From Tetragonia tetragonoides (taxonomy: Eukaryota; Streptophyta; Magnoliopsida; Caryophyllales; Aizoaceae), in the NCBI GenBank assembly GCA_038025085.1, contig CM076142.1, positions 32,704,001 to 32,768,000 of the forward strand: a DNA stretch of 64,000 nucleotides. The letters run 5' to 3'. Shown piece by piece: positions 34,801-44,347 of this stretch. Numbering within the stretch: position 1 is the stretch's first letter; every line of letters begins with the position of its first letter. A program made the position numbers and the translations under genes. The notes under the pieces were generated by a model. The model was not told where the DNA came from and ran no database searches. It worked only from the letters and a program-made list of their open reading frames with translations.

Positions 34801-37800
34801 GAGTAAGAAAGCAAGCAGTCCTCAAGAGAGGTCTAATTACAAATCAGCCCAATGAAGCTTACAGACTGGGGCTGTGTCGCCTATTCGGCAGCCTATACAG
34901 CAGTCTATTCACCTTCCTGGGCCTTAACAACAAGATAGAGCTGGTGATTGCGGAGATGGGCTTCTCCCAAATCCGTCACCGTCAGGTTACACTTTGGGTA
35001 GTGAAAAGGCGGATGCGCGTGAAAATGCACTTGTTGAGGTCTTGGGGATTAAATTTGTTGACCTCATGGGAATGGGGGTTATCCTTGCCTTCCTTGGTAG
35101 CCAGGTTAACTCGAGGAAGAAGAAGGGAAATCGAGAGCTTGAGCGTTTAAAATCTAGCGTAAACTATGATGGACGAGGTTTAAAGACGGGTTTTTTGAAT
35201 AAGCACTGAAATTGTATAGGCTTGCTCTCTTAGGTTTGGTTTGGTTAGGGTCCTTATTTGAGGACGGTGTCTTTTGTATTCTTCTTATAATCCTTAATAA
35301 AACTCTTTTTCTTATCTTAAACAAAAATATCAGCCCAATGAAGCATAACATGAGGAAGAGGGTAACTTCATAAACATCCAGCAGCCTTTGCCCATAAAGA
35401 GGCTAGATAGACAACCCGATCCCACAACAAGTTACCCGACATAAAAACACCAGAAAAGACTCTCACATTCCTTTATTCCCAGATACACCACAATACATAG
35501 CATTCTTCCACAACATCCTTTTCTCCTTTCTCTCTCCTTTTCTTCTTTTCTTTATAAGAAAAAAGTACATATTAATGAAGTAACAAGTTAGAGGAAGAGA
35601 GAGGAAGAAAATCACGAGCGTCAAGTTCTGAAATATATTTTATAACTAATACCAAAATCATGGTTAGCAGTCAACTACCCATATATCCATGTATTAAATG
35701 GTCACCATCTAACATCTAACCACTATTCACATTGCAATTAGGATAAAAGGTTGACACAATAGTGTACTACTGACTCACTAAAGTGCTTGGTAGGGTGAAT
35801 ACTTTATGATATGGTGCAACGCCAGAGGCCTTGATGGTCACTTCTTCCGGGTTTCTGTGTGATGTGTCGTCAAGATGGGGAAAGTAGTCTGCATCTGTTT
35901 GTTATGTGTGATTTTGCTAGGTCTTTATGGAGTAGGTTGTTAGAGGGGGAGAGTTTTGCATGTCCTGCTATGGTGGGAGATTTTTTACAGATTCGTTTCG
36001 CTGTGATGAGGCGAGGGAGGGAAGGGAGATTGTTCTGGAGGTGTATATGTATGGCCATCCTATGGTGCATTTGGTTGGAGAGGAACTCTAGGGTGTTCTG
36101 TGGTGTTGGGAAGCCTATAGACTATGTCTGGGACCATGTGGTCTATTTGGCCTCCCTTTGGGCTAAGGCGGCGGGTGCTTTTAAGGGCGTTCCACTTACC
36201 TTTGTACAGCGCCATTGGCGAGATTTGCAGTTTCTTTTGTTTGCTTATGAGGATGCCTTATCCTCTCTTTTATTTTACATAATTGATTAATTAAAAAAAA
36301 TCGCAGTCACCATTCCGTTAACAGTGGCGAAGTCCCTAGAGCGGGTAACACAGAAGCTTTGTGGCTGTCGCAGCCTGATTTTACAGCGGCAGTGAGCTCC
36401 AATGCGGTAGTGCCAAGGCCGATAATTAAAGCTAAGGTTTGGTTTGAAATCGGGTTCGAGAATTTCAAAATACATCACACGCTAAAACTTTTAGATAATT
36501 CTAACACGCCCCAAAATGACTTTCACTAATCAAATAATACCCAAACTTAAAACAGCAAGCATATTGTTCAACAAATAAGCAGCATTTACTTCAAAGTATT
36601 GCATGCGTTGTTTCTGACATGCAAATTATTGTTGTATGCACAGTAGCTATAAAAGAACAAATTTTTGAGTGTCTCGGCGAGCTGTAAGGTCCAAATTCTT
36701 CTGTAAGCACTAGATACATCAATTAAGGTAGTCTCAAGCATGTCCATTGCTAGCATTTGGGTTTGTTCAGAGGAGGCTAAGATTACTTCAATATGACCAA
36801 GTCTGAAGGAGCTCAGTGGTTACCTTACTAAAAGGCATTGCTGGGAAAGCACAACATGCACAATCAAGAAAGTTCTTGAAGTGCACTAGCACCGGCTGAT
36901 GCATGTGAACCACTATAAATTTGGTTTGGTGGACTCATATGTTTCAGTCTTTATTTATTATACTAGGCCTAATTGCTTTACATGCCCAACTCTAAGGTGG
37001 TCATGTGATTTATTATAAGAATTGCATGGATACAAGGATTCTTTTTTTCTGTAGGGATTTATGCAGAGTCCTTTGTCCAATAATTTCCATACTAATAAGG
37101 CAACCATACACTGCATGCAACAGCACTAAAGGAGTATATCTAGTGTCAGAAAGGTGGACTTGCACAATGATCTTTAACATAAAAGATTTTTTCAACTGCT
37201 TAATATTTAATTATTAGCTAAGCCTTTGGACTAGATCCAACAAAAGTAGATAAGTACAGAGAAGGCAAGGAACTAACCTTCTGAATAGTCTCCACAACGT
37301 TATCAGGGTTCTCAATGGCATGATTGTTAGCAAAGACAAAAATGAATTGAAACAGACGAAGAAGCCAACATCAATAAGCTGCAAGAAATATGAATCAAAA
37401 GGATTTATGAGAATATTCAAGTTCACAGAATTCTACAACTAGTCAACTGTATTCCATCTAGACAGAAGGAAAGTGGGAGTGAAACATATGCATGAAGAAA
37501 ATACGTCACTTATCATTTATCAATCAAGAACAACAAAAGCCAAGTAGATTAAATTTGTTTTAAAAAGAAAGTAAGTTAGCTTTATCAAAGGTACTAGAAA
37601 AAGCCCTACAGAAGTTTTCACTATCATGTTACTGATACGCCTTCTTCTCATTTTATGTGACATGTTTTCCTTTTTTTGAATGTCCACATAAACATGACGA
37701 AATGAAAAGGCAAACCAAAGAAATAAGAATACTTCTAATATCACCTTCTTCATGTATGTGATATTTGAATATCAATGCTTGTTGCACAACATATTGCCAA

Positions 37801-40800
37801 TATTGGTTGAAGGCATTTCAAAATATTTATTTTACAAGTTCAGATGACTTTTAATTAGAAATGAAATCCGTTATTGTTGTGCAAAAGTGAAGTGGATTGA
37901 AAATTAAAAAAAAAAAGGGGAAGGAACAAAATGGAAAAACATAGTGAGCAGCCATGATGAGCCTTTGCTCATCCATTTCCAACATGAAGTCAGAAACTAA
38001 TGCAACATAAAATTGGTACATGACACTCATGTTTACGCACAGAAAACCTCGGATTGTTTTGCCATAATGAACCTGAGTCCTATGCACCACTAATGAATGT
38101 AACTGACTTGGAAGGAAAAAAACCACAACAATTACCAGCTCACACCTCCAAGGCAAGCGGAAAATAGTATCATAAACTTTCTCTCTTTCTTTCTCATTCC
38201 CAAGGGTTGTTGTGCTCCTTAGTGAGTTTCCACTGTACAGTTCTTCCATGAGGTACTTCATTGGTGAATTCTCCATAGACAAAGGATCTACCGTAGAAGT
38301 ATAAGAACGAGACCAAAAGTTTAGCAACAAGACTTAAGTAAATTGTTTAATTCCCAACAAATTGTCAGAAGTAGTTGTGCACTCTTAGAAGAACAAGACC
38401 TCCTAACTAGATAACTTCTCAACGATGTTGACTTCAAGGAATTATTATGTGAATGTTATCATGGAAATGCTATAGTAAATTATTATATTAAAGTGGAAGT
38501 GATTAGAAATCTCTCCATGAACACGAAAATCTTAAGAGTGTCAACATGAGAAATCTAAGTGTAAATTGTTACAATAAGGAAATTAACAGAAACTCACCAA
38601 CATTGACACGCTTCAATTCCAAATTCTCAATTTCTTTTTATAAATAATCAAACACATAATCTATACTTGTAACGTAAAAGCTACATGGAGTATTAGAAAA
38701 TAAAGCTAATCTTCTAAGATCGACTATCCTAATAAAACACCCCTAACGTATATACGAATCTAAGAAAAATATAACAATTATCTAGGATCCATCCTTCCAA
38801 GCGGGTTTGGGAAGATCTAGATGTATACAGTCTTACTCTTACCTTGTAAATTGCTTTTGTATATGAAAATAAAGTATATACTAACGGCGTGTCAAAAATA
38901 CACCAAAGGGCAAGATGTCCTCCAAAAGTGGCTAGTTACGAATTCACCCAGTTATATACTGGACATCGGTAACAGCATAATCCGGTAATCACTAAATGCC
39001 CCGAAAGCTCTAGCCCGTAAGGACGCTAGATCAGTGACCCCAATATACTCACAATATCCTCTTCTCATTTCCCCTCCCAAAGCCCAGATAGAGAGGTATA
39101 TGGACAAACCCAAGCTTCCCCATACACAACAAAAAATTTACTCCGCCAAAATTGGTAACACAGCATCGAAGAAACATGCATAGCACTGCTGACACAAAAG
39201 AATGCACACATATCCATGTCGATAGCTACCCCCTATCTTCCTCATCTGCCTTATATAATTGGTGTCACTGTGTTAGTCCTTTTCAATCCCAAAGTCCACA
39301 CAATCATTGGTACCTTAATGCCTTCATCTTCCCGAGAAAGTTAACAATGAGATGGAGTTGCAAACCATTCAATGAAAGATTTACTGGAAAATACCTCCGT
39401 TGAGTCACAGACCTCACAGTGCATACTCTAGAATCAGCCCAAGAATCAGCCCAATTAGACTGATTAACAGACAAGAAAAGACTTAGCACATCCTTATCCT
39501 TTTATAAGCATCTCTTAACATATGCATAATTTCATGATGGGCCAGGAGAATATATATCATTTGAGCAATCTAGGACAAAGGCAAACTGTTTTATGGTATT
39601 CATAATCTTATAGTTTTTTGAGTGGATTTTACAATTAACCTGGATGAAGTATGGTTTATTTCATCCAAAGTCTTTCTTTGATCAATAAATTGTTAAAATA
39701 TCTCAGATATCATGAGAAGGTTTTGTATAACACCATTTCACAGTAATGAAGAGAGACTTTGGTATTTATGGAGAGGTACATGGAGCTCCAATCCATTACG
39801 CGCTTGGTAGTCATGGACTGGCCCAATTTCTTGACTTGGTAGTCTTTTCTTGTGGGTTTGACCGATTTAACTATTTATTTGGTCAAACAGGTATGGGTTG
39901 GCCCAAGGGTTAAACATAAGCCCCTTTTGATGTCTTTTGGGCCATCTTAATTTCCTGGACAAATTAATTAAATTAAGTTAAAAAAAAAATTTAACCCAAA
40001 ATAATTAATTAAATTTAATTAAGGCACTTAACAAACTTTTAGTGCCTACAAATTGCCCCCTCGAGACCAAGTCACGTACACGGCTTGGAGTGTTTCAGCG
40101 TGACGTAATCTCGAACTTGACTTGTTAGACAAATGAGTCTACCATATAGTCTGTCACTCACCTTGATGTCTGACTACGCCTCCCACTTAATTGAGTAACG
40201 TGGTAAACGTCAAGGTTTTAACCCTGCGTCGACAAACCGTTGTCGTGTCTTGTAAATGACGCTTTGGTCTTGTCACCCTAACCCTGTCGAACATTCGACT
40301 GGGCGGGTAAACAGCTTATTTATTGTGTGTAGTATCACACTTGTGGTCGTCCCTCTGTCAAATGTTTGACTTGGCGAGTGAGACTGTGTTTGTGTAGACA
40401 ATTTTTTTATGGTATTGCATAATCTTATAGTTTTTTCTTATCTAAAAATAAAAATAAAAAAAAATTCTTAGTTTTTTGAGTGGATTTTACAATTAACCTG
40501 GATGAAAGTATGGTTTATTTCATCCAAAGTCTTTCCTTGATCAATAAATTGTTAAAATATCTCAGATATCATGAAAATGTTTTGTATAACACCATTTCAC
40601 AGTAAGGGTTTGTTCTTTTCCACTTATTGGACCTTACTCAATCAGTGGAAATCAGTGGCAAGATCTTACTCAATCAGTGGGAATCAGTGGCAAGACCTTA
40701 CTCGATCAGTGAGAATCAGTGGCAAGACCTTATTCAATCAGTGGAAATCAGTGGCAGAACCCATTTTTCTACTCAGAATCAGTGGCAAGGACCGTACTCA

Positions 40801-41814
40801 ATCAGTGGAAATTAGTGGCAGGACCTTACTCAATCAGTGATTTTCACTGACAGGACCTTACTCAATCAGTGAGAATCAGTGGAAATAAGTGGAAAAGAAC
40901 GCACCCTAAGACATTCATAAGTAACATATTTTATTCAGAAACTAAAAATCAACTCTTCTAAACATACTAAATAAGGGCACAATTCAGATAGCCATTGTGT
41001 TCTAGCTGTGATTTCCTAACAAGCCTGCCACAAAAGATAGCAGAGGTTTAACAAGTTCACTTCTAAAGAATCAAGACAAGTTATATCAAGAAATTAAGTA
41101 CACCGGTGCCTGAAAAAATATCATTTCAATTAACATTTTCACCTAGAACATGCTAAACATATACCAAAACGCAATCTTCCAATTACATACACTACCCAAT
41201 TAGAAATAGTAATCATCAAAAGAAAAACATATACAAAATCATCAAAAACAAAACATTTGAACATGGTTAAACCAAAACGAAAAAGGTTGCTTACAAGTAG
41301 TATCTTTTGCCATAAGCTGTTTCCAATCCAACGACTCAGCATTCTGCAACCTCCCATTAAGCTCAACGCTTGATAAATTAGGCGTCGAAATTGATTCCTC
41401 TTTTCTTTTCTCAACACCAGGCGTCGAAATAAACTCTTCTAAAATCGCCACACCATTATTGACATTAACACTTCTCTGTCTCAATTCCCCATATAATATT
41501 GTCTGACAAACTGTACTCACACTACTCTCTTGTTGCACAAAGCTCTGAGTGTAGCTTTGAGAAGTCGATGAAACGCGGTCGTTTTCAATGATCGGATTGA
41601 GCGACGGTTGTATTGATTTCTTACGTTTTGGCTTCTTTTGCTTGTTGCGCTTGCGACGACTGGGATTGTTGCTGTTGTTGTTGTTGTCGTCGTGGTGTGG
41701 GATTTGATTTGGATCGGAGGTGGTGTCGGAGTCAATGCCGTTGACTGATGCGGCGGTCGCAGAGGTGAGAATTTCAAAGGAGAGTGGCTGCTTCCCTTTG
41801 GATCTCATCCCCAT
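22318..41814 (-). CDS. POD1: POD1/TAPT1-family (DUF747) membrane protein, 11 exons, 579 aa
   Basis: Orthologue of Arabidopsis POLLEN DEFECTIVE IN GUIDANCE 1, an endoplasmic-reticulum protein of the TAPT1 family needed for pollen-tube guidance (function from the family). CDS exons: 41814-41295, 38287-38136, 37378-37278, 31984-31896, 29332-29259, 24926-24779, 24692-24525, 24161-24064, 23955-23833, 22787-22722, 22518-22318. They sum to 1740 bp with matching phases throughout. The start ATG (ACCATGG context) precedes GMRSKGKQPLSFEIL. Residues 1-173 are Ser/Asn-rich with a basic run (RRKRNKQKKPKRKK). The DUF747 core includes SGNSLRSTTTLGNEKE, FRLPWRCEL, PAELSDFGC, YHMIRGQGTIKLYVVYN, FGGDVFQTLF, AHNNALLALLVSNNFAEIKS and PWFGNF. 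It ends with GLQKHAAWY..RCEKRKLHSD and contains several hydrophobic membrane segments. Introns 1, 3, 4 and 5 are 2.5-5.3 kb and full of transposons, yet the reading frame is intact. Confidence 0.93.
22830..23110 (-). mobile_element. LINE 3' fragment in POD1 intron 9
   Basis: The minus strand encodes ERIASLWARATGAFRRG, matching the extreme C terminus of LINE A ORF2 (LASLWAKAAGVFKG). This is a short relic between POD1 exons 9 and 10, next to a C-run at 22874-22886. Confidence 0.65.
24693..24778 (-). other. U12-type AT-AC intron of POD1 (86 bp)
   Basis: On the minus strand the intron starts ATATCCTA and ends CATAC. TCCTTGAC, an exact U12 branch-site consensus, places its branch A 13 nt before the 3' end. 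Removing it joins ACA-A to TT-ATT-CAT, giving AATIIHSFILLAQ, which matches the family (AATILHSFILLAQ). No GT-AG choice here restores the frame without extra residues. Confidence 0.9.
25044..26535. repeat. Tandem segmental duplication in POD1 intron 5, unit 1
   Basis: It starts AGAGACTAAAGATGGCATAG and is repeated with some divergence at 26664-28235. Shared landmarks include GAAGCTGATTTGATCAA, the C-run (25461-25475 and 27101-27110) and the GGAAAAGCCTCGTGTAACGA block (near 26183 and 27869). The copy carries a SINE insertion absent from unit 2. Confidence 0.88.
25762..25900 (-). mobile_element. tRNA-derived SINE with 17-bp target duplication
   Basis: On the minus strand this starts GGTAGTGGAGTTGGTCGTGG (box A-like), has a box B-like GAGTTCAATTCCC, and ends in an A/G-rich tail (the plus-strand T-run 25760-25795). 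CCTTAGCTATATCAGTT flanks it at 25745-25761 and 25901-25917. The empty site survives in the sister duplication near 27372-27390. Confidence 0.85.
26664..28235. repeat. Tandem segmental duplication in POD1 intron 5, unit 2
   Basis: Second copy of the block at 25044-26535. It has its own internal tandem duplication of about 205 bp (about 27186-27393 and 27394-27600), both halves containing CCAATCCTTACTGTTTGGGG and AAGAGCCCAATTTTAAGGGG. Confidence 0.87.
28236..29258. other. Rest of POD1 intron 5, no element identified
   Basis: AT-rich intron sequence between the duplicated block and exon 5. The segment 28260-28500 is more GC-balanced and could be an old repeat, but shows no ends or coding motif. 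Confidence 0.45.
31054..31092 (+). other. G-rich tract with quadruplex potential
   Basis: Plus-strand GGGG runs separated by single or double A (GGGGAGGGGAGGGAAGGGG and onward) meet the G3+ N1-7 pattern more than once. It lies inside POD1 intron 4, on the strand opposite transcription. Confidence 0.7.
31745..31857. repeat. Compound (AT)n(AG)n microsatellite
   Basis: About 28 bp of alternating TA followed by about 85 bp of AG with rare CA interruptions. It begins about 40 bp inside the intron from the POD1 exon 4 GC donor. Confidence 0.95.
33744..33760. repeat. 17-bp target duplication, left copy (LINE in copia RNase H)
   Basis: ATAATCAAGCTGCAATT is repeated exactly at 34356-34372. It encodes part of the copia DNQAAI motif, which shows where the LINE entered. 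Confidence 0.93.
33761..34355 (-). mobile_element. 5'-truncated LINE A copy inside the copia relic
   Basis: This is a 595-bp minus-strand copy of the LINE A 3' end. A T-rich left end (the LINE poly-A) leads into zf-RVT, open from 34334 to 33858 for 158 codons: MKVRAFLWTLVLGGVN, CVMCRHSGEDCLHLFVLC, WCTWLERNSRIFSG, ASLWAKAAGAFKGVP. It is very similar to LINE A 1970-2440. A perfect 17-bp target duplication brackets it, so it is younger than the copia element it split. Confidence 0.93.
34356..34372. repeat. 17-bp target duplication, right copy
   Basis: Exact match to 33744-33760. The copia RNase H frame resumes here. Confidence 0.93.
34752..35520 (-). mobile_element. LINE B relic, interrupted by another insertion
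   Basis: On the minus strand, the left end (AGATAAGAAAAAAAAG, 3' tail) and the segment 35345-35520 together read as a LINE zf-RVT C terminus (compare CAGCAGCCTTTGCCCATAAA with LINE A CAGCCGCCTTCGCCC). The element interrupts the copia LTR after 34751. It is itself split by the 470-bp insertion at 34859-35328. Confidence 0.7.
34859..35328 (+). mobile_element. Internally deleted LINE-like insertion with 16-bp target duplication
   Basis: ATCAGCCCAATGAAGC flanks the block at 34843-34858 and 35329-35344. It encodes GSEKADARENALVEVLGI near 34995 and NSRKKKGNRELERLKSSVNYDGRG near 35110, resembling the ORF1 end of plant LINEs. It then passes straight to a 3' UTR ending AATAAAACTCTTTTTCTTATC with an A-rich tail. 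No endonuclease, RT or zf-RVT is present, so this looks like a LINE deletion derivative. Confidence 0.68.
35790..36300 (+). mobile_element. 5'-truncated LINE A copy, plus strand
   Basis: Contains a zf-RVT frame at 35859-36290 (MCRQDGESSLHLFVMCDFARS, WCIWLERNSRVFCG, ASLWAKAAGAFKGVPLTF) very close to LINE A. It ends with the family 3' UTR (GGATGCCTTATCCTC) and an A-run at 36293-36300. No clear target duplication was found. It lies in POD1 intron 3, opposite to the gene. Confidence 0.88.
36301..37277. other. POD1 intron 3, remaining sequence
   Basis: No gene recognised. A GC-richer patch at 36301-36420 has no identifiable origin. The rest is unique-looking AT-rich intron. Confidence 0.45.
38840..39480 (-). 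mobile_element. LINE 3' relic in POD1 intron 1
   Basis: Minus-strand codons near 39030 read ASLRARAFGAF, matching the LINE C-terminal ASLWAKAAGAF. A zf-RVT-like remnant is seen near 39150-39300, and AAAGTCCACACAA (39291) matches LINE A at 2419. It is heavily decayed, and its ends are uncertain. Confidence 0.55.
39582..40605. repeat. Duplicated flank with LTR-derived filler (A-R-A')
   Basis: Block A (39582-39746) recurs as A' (about 40408-40605), both ending GTATAACACCATTTCACAG TAA. Between them lies R (39747-40406), which matches 58262-58936 in the LTR element to the right: same GAAGAGAGACTTTGG start, TGCCTACAAATTGCC LTR border and GTGTTTCAGCGTGACGTAAT. A' carries an extra 40 bp with A-runs. 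Confidence 0.82.
40606..40906. mobile_element. MITE with internal minisatellite (TAA target duplication)
   Basis: Terminal inverted repeats GGGTTTGTTCTTTTCCACTT and GGGTGCGTTCTTTTCCACTT differ at two positions. TAA flanks it at 40603-40605 and 40907-40909. The interior (about 40645-40890) has about eight units of roughly 32 bp built on CTTACTCAATCAGTGG and AATCAGTGGCA. It lies in POD1 intron 1. Confidence 0.83.
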
Positions 41815-42310
41815 GGTGATCACCGAAGAGAGAGTGTGTGTGTGTAAAGGGCCTCGTTTGTTTCGTCCAATTTGGGAATCGACTATCGGTTTCCAGCATT
41901 CGAAACCGATATCTGTTGTTTGGTTGCCAAATTGCTCCAATTCATACCGATACTCGAACCCCCCAAAGTAACGGAATTCGATACTTCCCTTCCCCCATCG
42001 GTTTGAAACTCTGGTATGGGAATCAAATTTATTTTCTCTTTTTTCCCCTATTTCCCCACGCACAACTAACCCCACCTCCCCTTCCTCCACAACCACCCAG
42101 TCCCACTCGCAAAACCACCTACGGGAAAGAGCCACCCACAAACACAATCACGCAGAGGGGCGAGAGTGTCATGCCAGATCTAGAAAGGGGAGGAAAGAGT
42201 GAGGGCGAGGAGAGAGAAACAGAGGAGTTGGGACTTGGGAGGAGGCTGTGGAAAGAGTCCAAAAGATTACCCATAGAGGAGAGAGAAACGGGGTAGGGGA
42301 GGGGTGTCAA
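41815..42310 (-). promoter_or_regulatory. Probable 5' UTR and promoter-proximal region of POD1
   Basis: Directly upstream of the POD1 ATG the minus strand has ACACACAC and CTCTCTC runs (41829-41845), common in plant 5' UTRs. A further purine/pyrimidine-biased block lies at 42140-42300. No clear TATA box could be assigned. Confidence 0.4.
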
Positions 42311-42841
42311 TAATTTGTTTAATAAATTTTCTATTTTTTTATTTCAAAATTTGTTTATTTTTCTAGCTAGGAGGGTGTATATAATCACAAAAACTTCTAC
42401 AAGACTCTAATAATAAAAAAATTTAAAAAATTTTAAAAAAAATATTTATAAGACGGTCTTTTCGTAATTTTTGGTGAGACGAACTTTTTAATAAAACAAG
42501 GGTCACTCATCCTTACATATCTAAACAGTGACCCTATTTTCCTGTGAGTTGCTAGTATATAATTATGATGACTATTTTAGAATAAAAAAACTTTTAGGAT
42601 GGATTTATAAAAAAATTAAAACGAAAATAAATAAATAAATAAACATTTCTAATAAACTACCAACCAAACAAGTTGTATGGGGTTCATAATCCATGTCTTT
42701 ACAATTTGATTTCCGATTTCAAACCCATATTAATAGAGAATCTTTGTGAGGGATTGAGCGGCGGGGGGTTGTGCAATATCGCGGCAGAGAGACGGTGGTC
42801 TCGCAGCAGAGAGAGCGGCGGAGAGGGTGGTTCGCCGGAGG
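42311..42841. other. Intergenic; AT-rich with inverted words, then GC-rich block
   Basis: 42340-42660 is AT-rich and contains the palindrome AAGACGGTCTT. 42760-42841 is GC-rich and continues, after two later insertions, at 56430-56560. No gene could be assigned. Confidence 0.4.
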
Positions 42842-44331
42842 TAGAGCTGGGCAAGTGGGAGGGCCCCTACAGCCAACCCGACCCGACCCGACCCGAATCC
42901 CAGTGGTTATCTGCCATTTAACAATTTAATTGGGTGGGTTTTAATGGGCCAGCCCAACTTAAAAGTTTAGTGGGTCTGAACGGGTCCATAAACGGGTTAT
43001 AACAAAACCAACTTGAAACGCGAAATTCTTTTCTTCCCTACGCTTCTCTCTCTCCTCACAGTCTCACTCTCTCTCCTCACAATCTCTCTCTCTCCTCACA
43101 AATAAAGCTTATGCTAGTTTTGTTTCTCGTTTGGACACTCAATCAATTACCAAGTAAAAAAAATATCATCTTTATCTTCCTTTCCTTATTAATGTAAGAG
43201 ACACATGATTGAGGAAAATAGTTTACTTTGTAGTTCTTGCTTTTTGAACTATATACATGATTGAGGATCAATTTGATGGTATTGTGAAAAGGGAATTTAA
43301 AGTTTTGTGGGTTTATGGCTTCTTTTTTTTTTTGATAATTAATTAGAACTTATCATTAATCATCAAACATTACAATATCCTAGAGGGCATACCCTCTCTT
43401 TTGATCATCTCCATAGCAAGATGTTACCTTCTAGGAAGGGCCCATCTAAAACCATGGAGAAGCGTACAGAAAAATCTAAAGCTTGCTAAACCAATCTCTA
43501 TGCTCCCGAGAAGTCTTCTTTGGTATCAGAGCACTAATTCTAAGTCTAATTTCCACTCTAATTTGCTGCATAACAACTTCAGGCTTCCTGACCATGTGTT
43601 CCCAATGCTCTTCACTTCTACATTTTCAAACATGATATATAAGAGCTATCATTCCAGCCAGCATCACCATTCGGACAAATTTTGGCTTCCTAGAGATCCA
43701 TTTGCATATCCTGCACACTTGAGTATGCATAGTTTTAATCCCTAGCCACTCTTTAACCAATCTCAAACATTTTCCACTGAAATTGCATTCAAACAGCAAA
43801 TGCTCCCCATTTTCAGTTGCAATACCACACAATATGCAGACATCATCATTGCAGACTTTAATTCTCTTCAATCTCTTCTTAGTTTGCAATCTGTTGAGAG
43901 CAGCCATCCATGCTATAATTAATTAGGGTGAAGGGTTTTGAAGGGTTTAAGGTAGTGAAATTGTTGCAATTTTGTTATTTTACTTTGGAAGCTGTATTTT
44001 GATTGTTTTGCATTGAGAAGTGGGAAGTTGGAAAATTTGGTGGTGTTGCGGGTTTGCTATGGTATATTAATTTCATTGGCATGTGGTTATCTAATTTGGT
44101 ATTGAAGATGTTGATAAAATTAGCAAGTTCCCCCCTTATTGCCTTTTGAAAATATGGGTATATGTTGTCTGTGTGAATTGGGTTTTGAGGGAGACTCTGG
44201 GTCGTTTTGATTTGTTACTATAACTAGACCTTCAAGCACATTTTTCCAGCCAAAAAAAAAAAAAAAAAAAAAAGGGCCAGAATGGGCTGACCGACCCGAC
44301 CCAACCCGCCCCACCACGTTGTCCAAGTGTA
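42842..44331. mobile_element. Non-autonomous hAT-like element, 1.49 kb
   Basis: A perfect 8-bp duplication, GCCGGAGG, lies at 42834-42841 and 44332-44339. The left end is TAGAGCTGGGCAAGTGGG; the right end read inversely is TACACTTGGACAACGTGG (imperfect terminal inverted repeat). Subterminal CCCGACCC repeats occur near both ends (42875-42895 and 44291-44310), as in hAT elements. No transposase was found. A LINE fragment (43330-43915) is nested inside. Confidence 0.82.
43330..43915 (-). mobile_element. LINE zf-RVT fragment nested in hAT-like element
   Basis: The minus-strand frame at 43907-43626 reads ALNRLQTKKRLKRIKV, CILCGIATENGEHLLFECNFS and VKEWLGIK, a LINE zinc-binding domain. The T-run at 43322-43333 is its poly-A. 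It is 5'-truncated, and no RT is present. Confidence 0.85.
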
Positions 44332-44342
44332 GCCGGAGGAGA

Positions 44343-44347
44343 TAGGT
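44343..44347. repeat. Target duplication TAGGT, left copy
   Basis: TAGGT also occurs at 56430-56434, directly outside the right LTR. Confidence 0.88.

Noticed and set aside
41838..42296. A 152-codon plus-strand ORF upstream of POD1
   Set aside because: Antisense to the POD1 start region, biased composition, no motif.
43335..43926. ATAATTAATTAG at both ends of the LINE fragment in the hAT element as a target duplication
   Set aside because: The left copy lies inside the T-run side, i.e. within the LINE tail, so it is probably coincidence.
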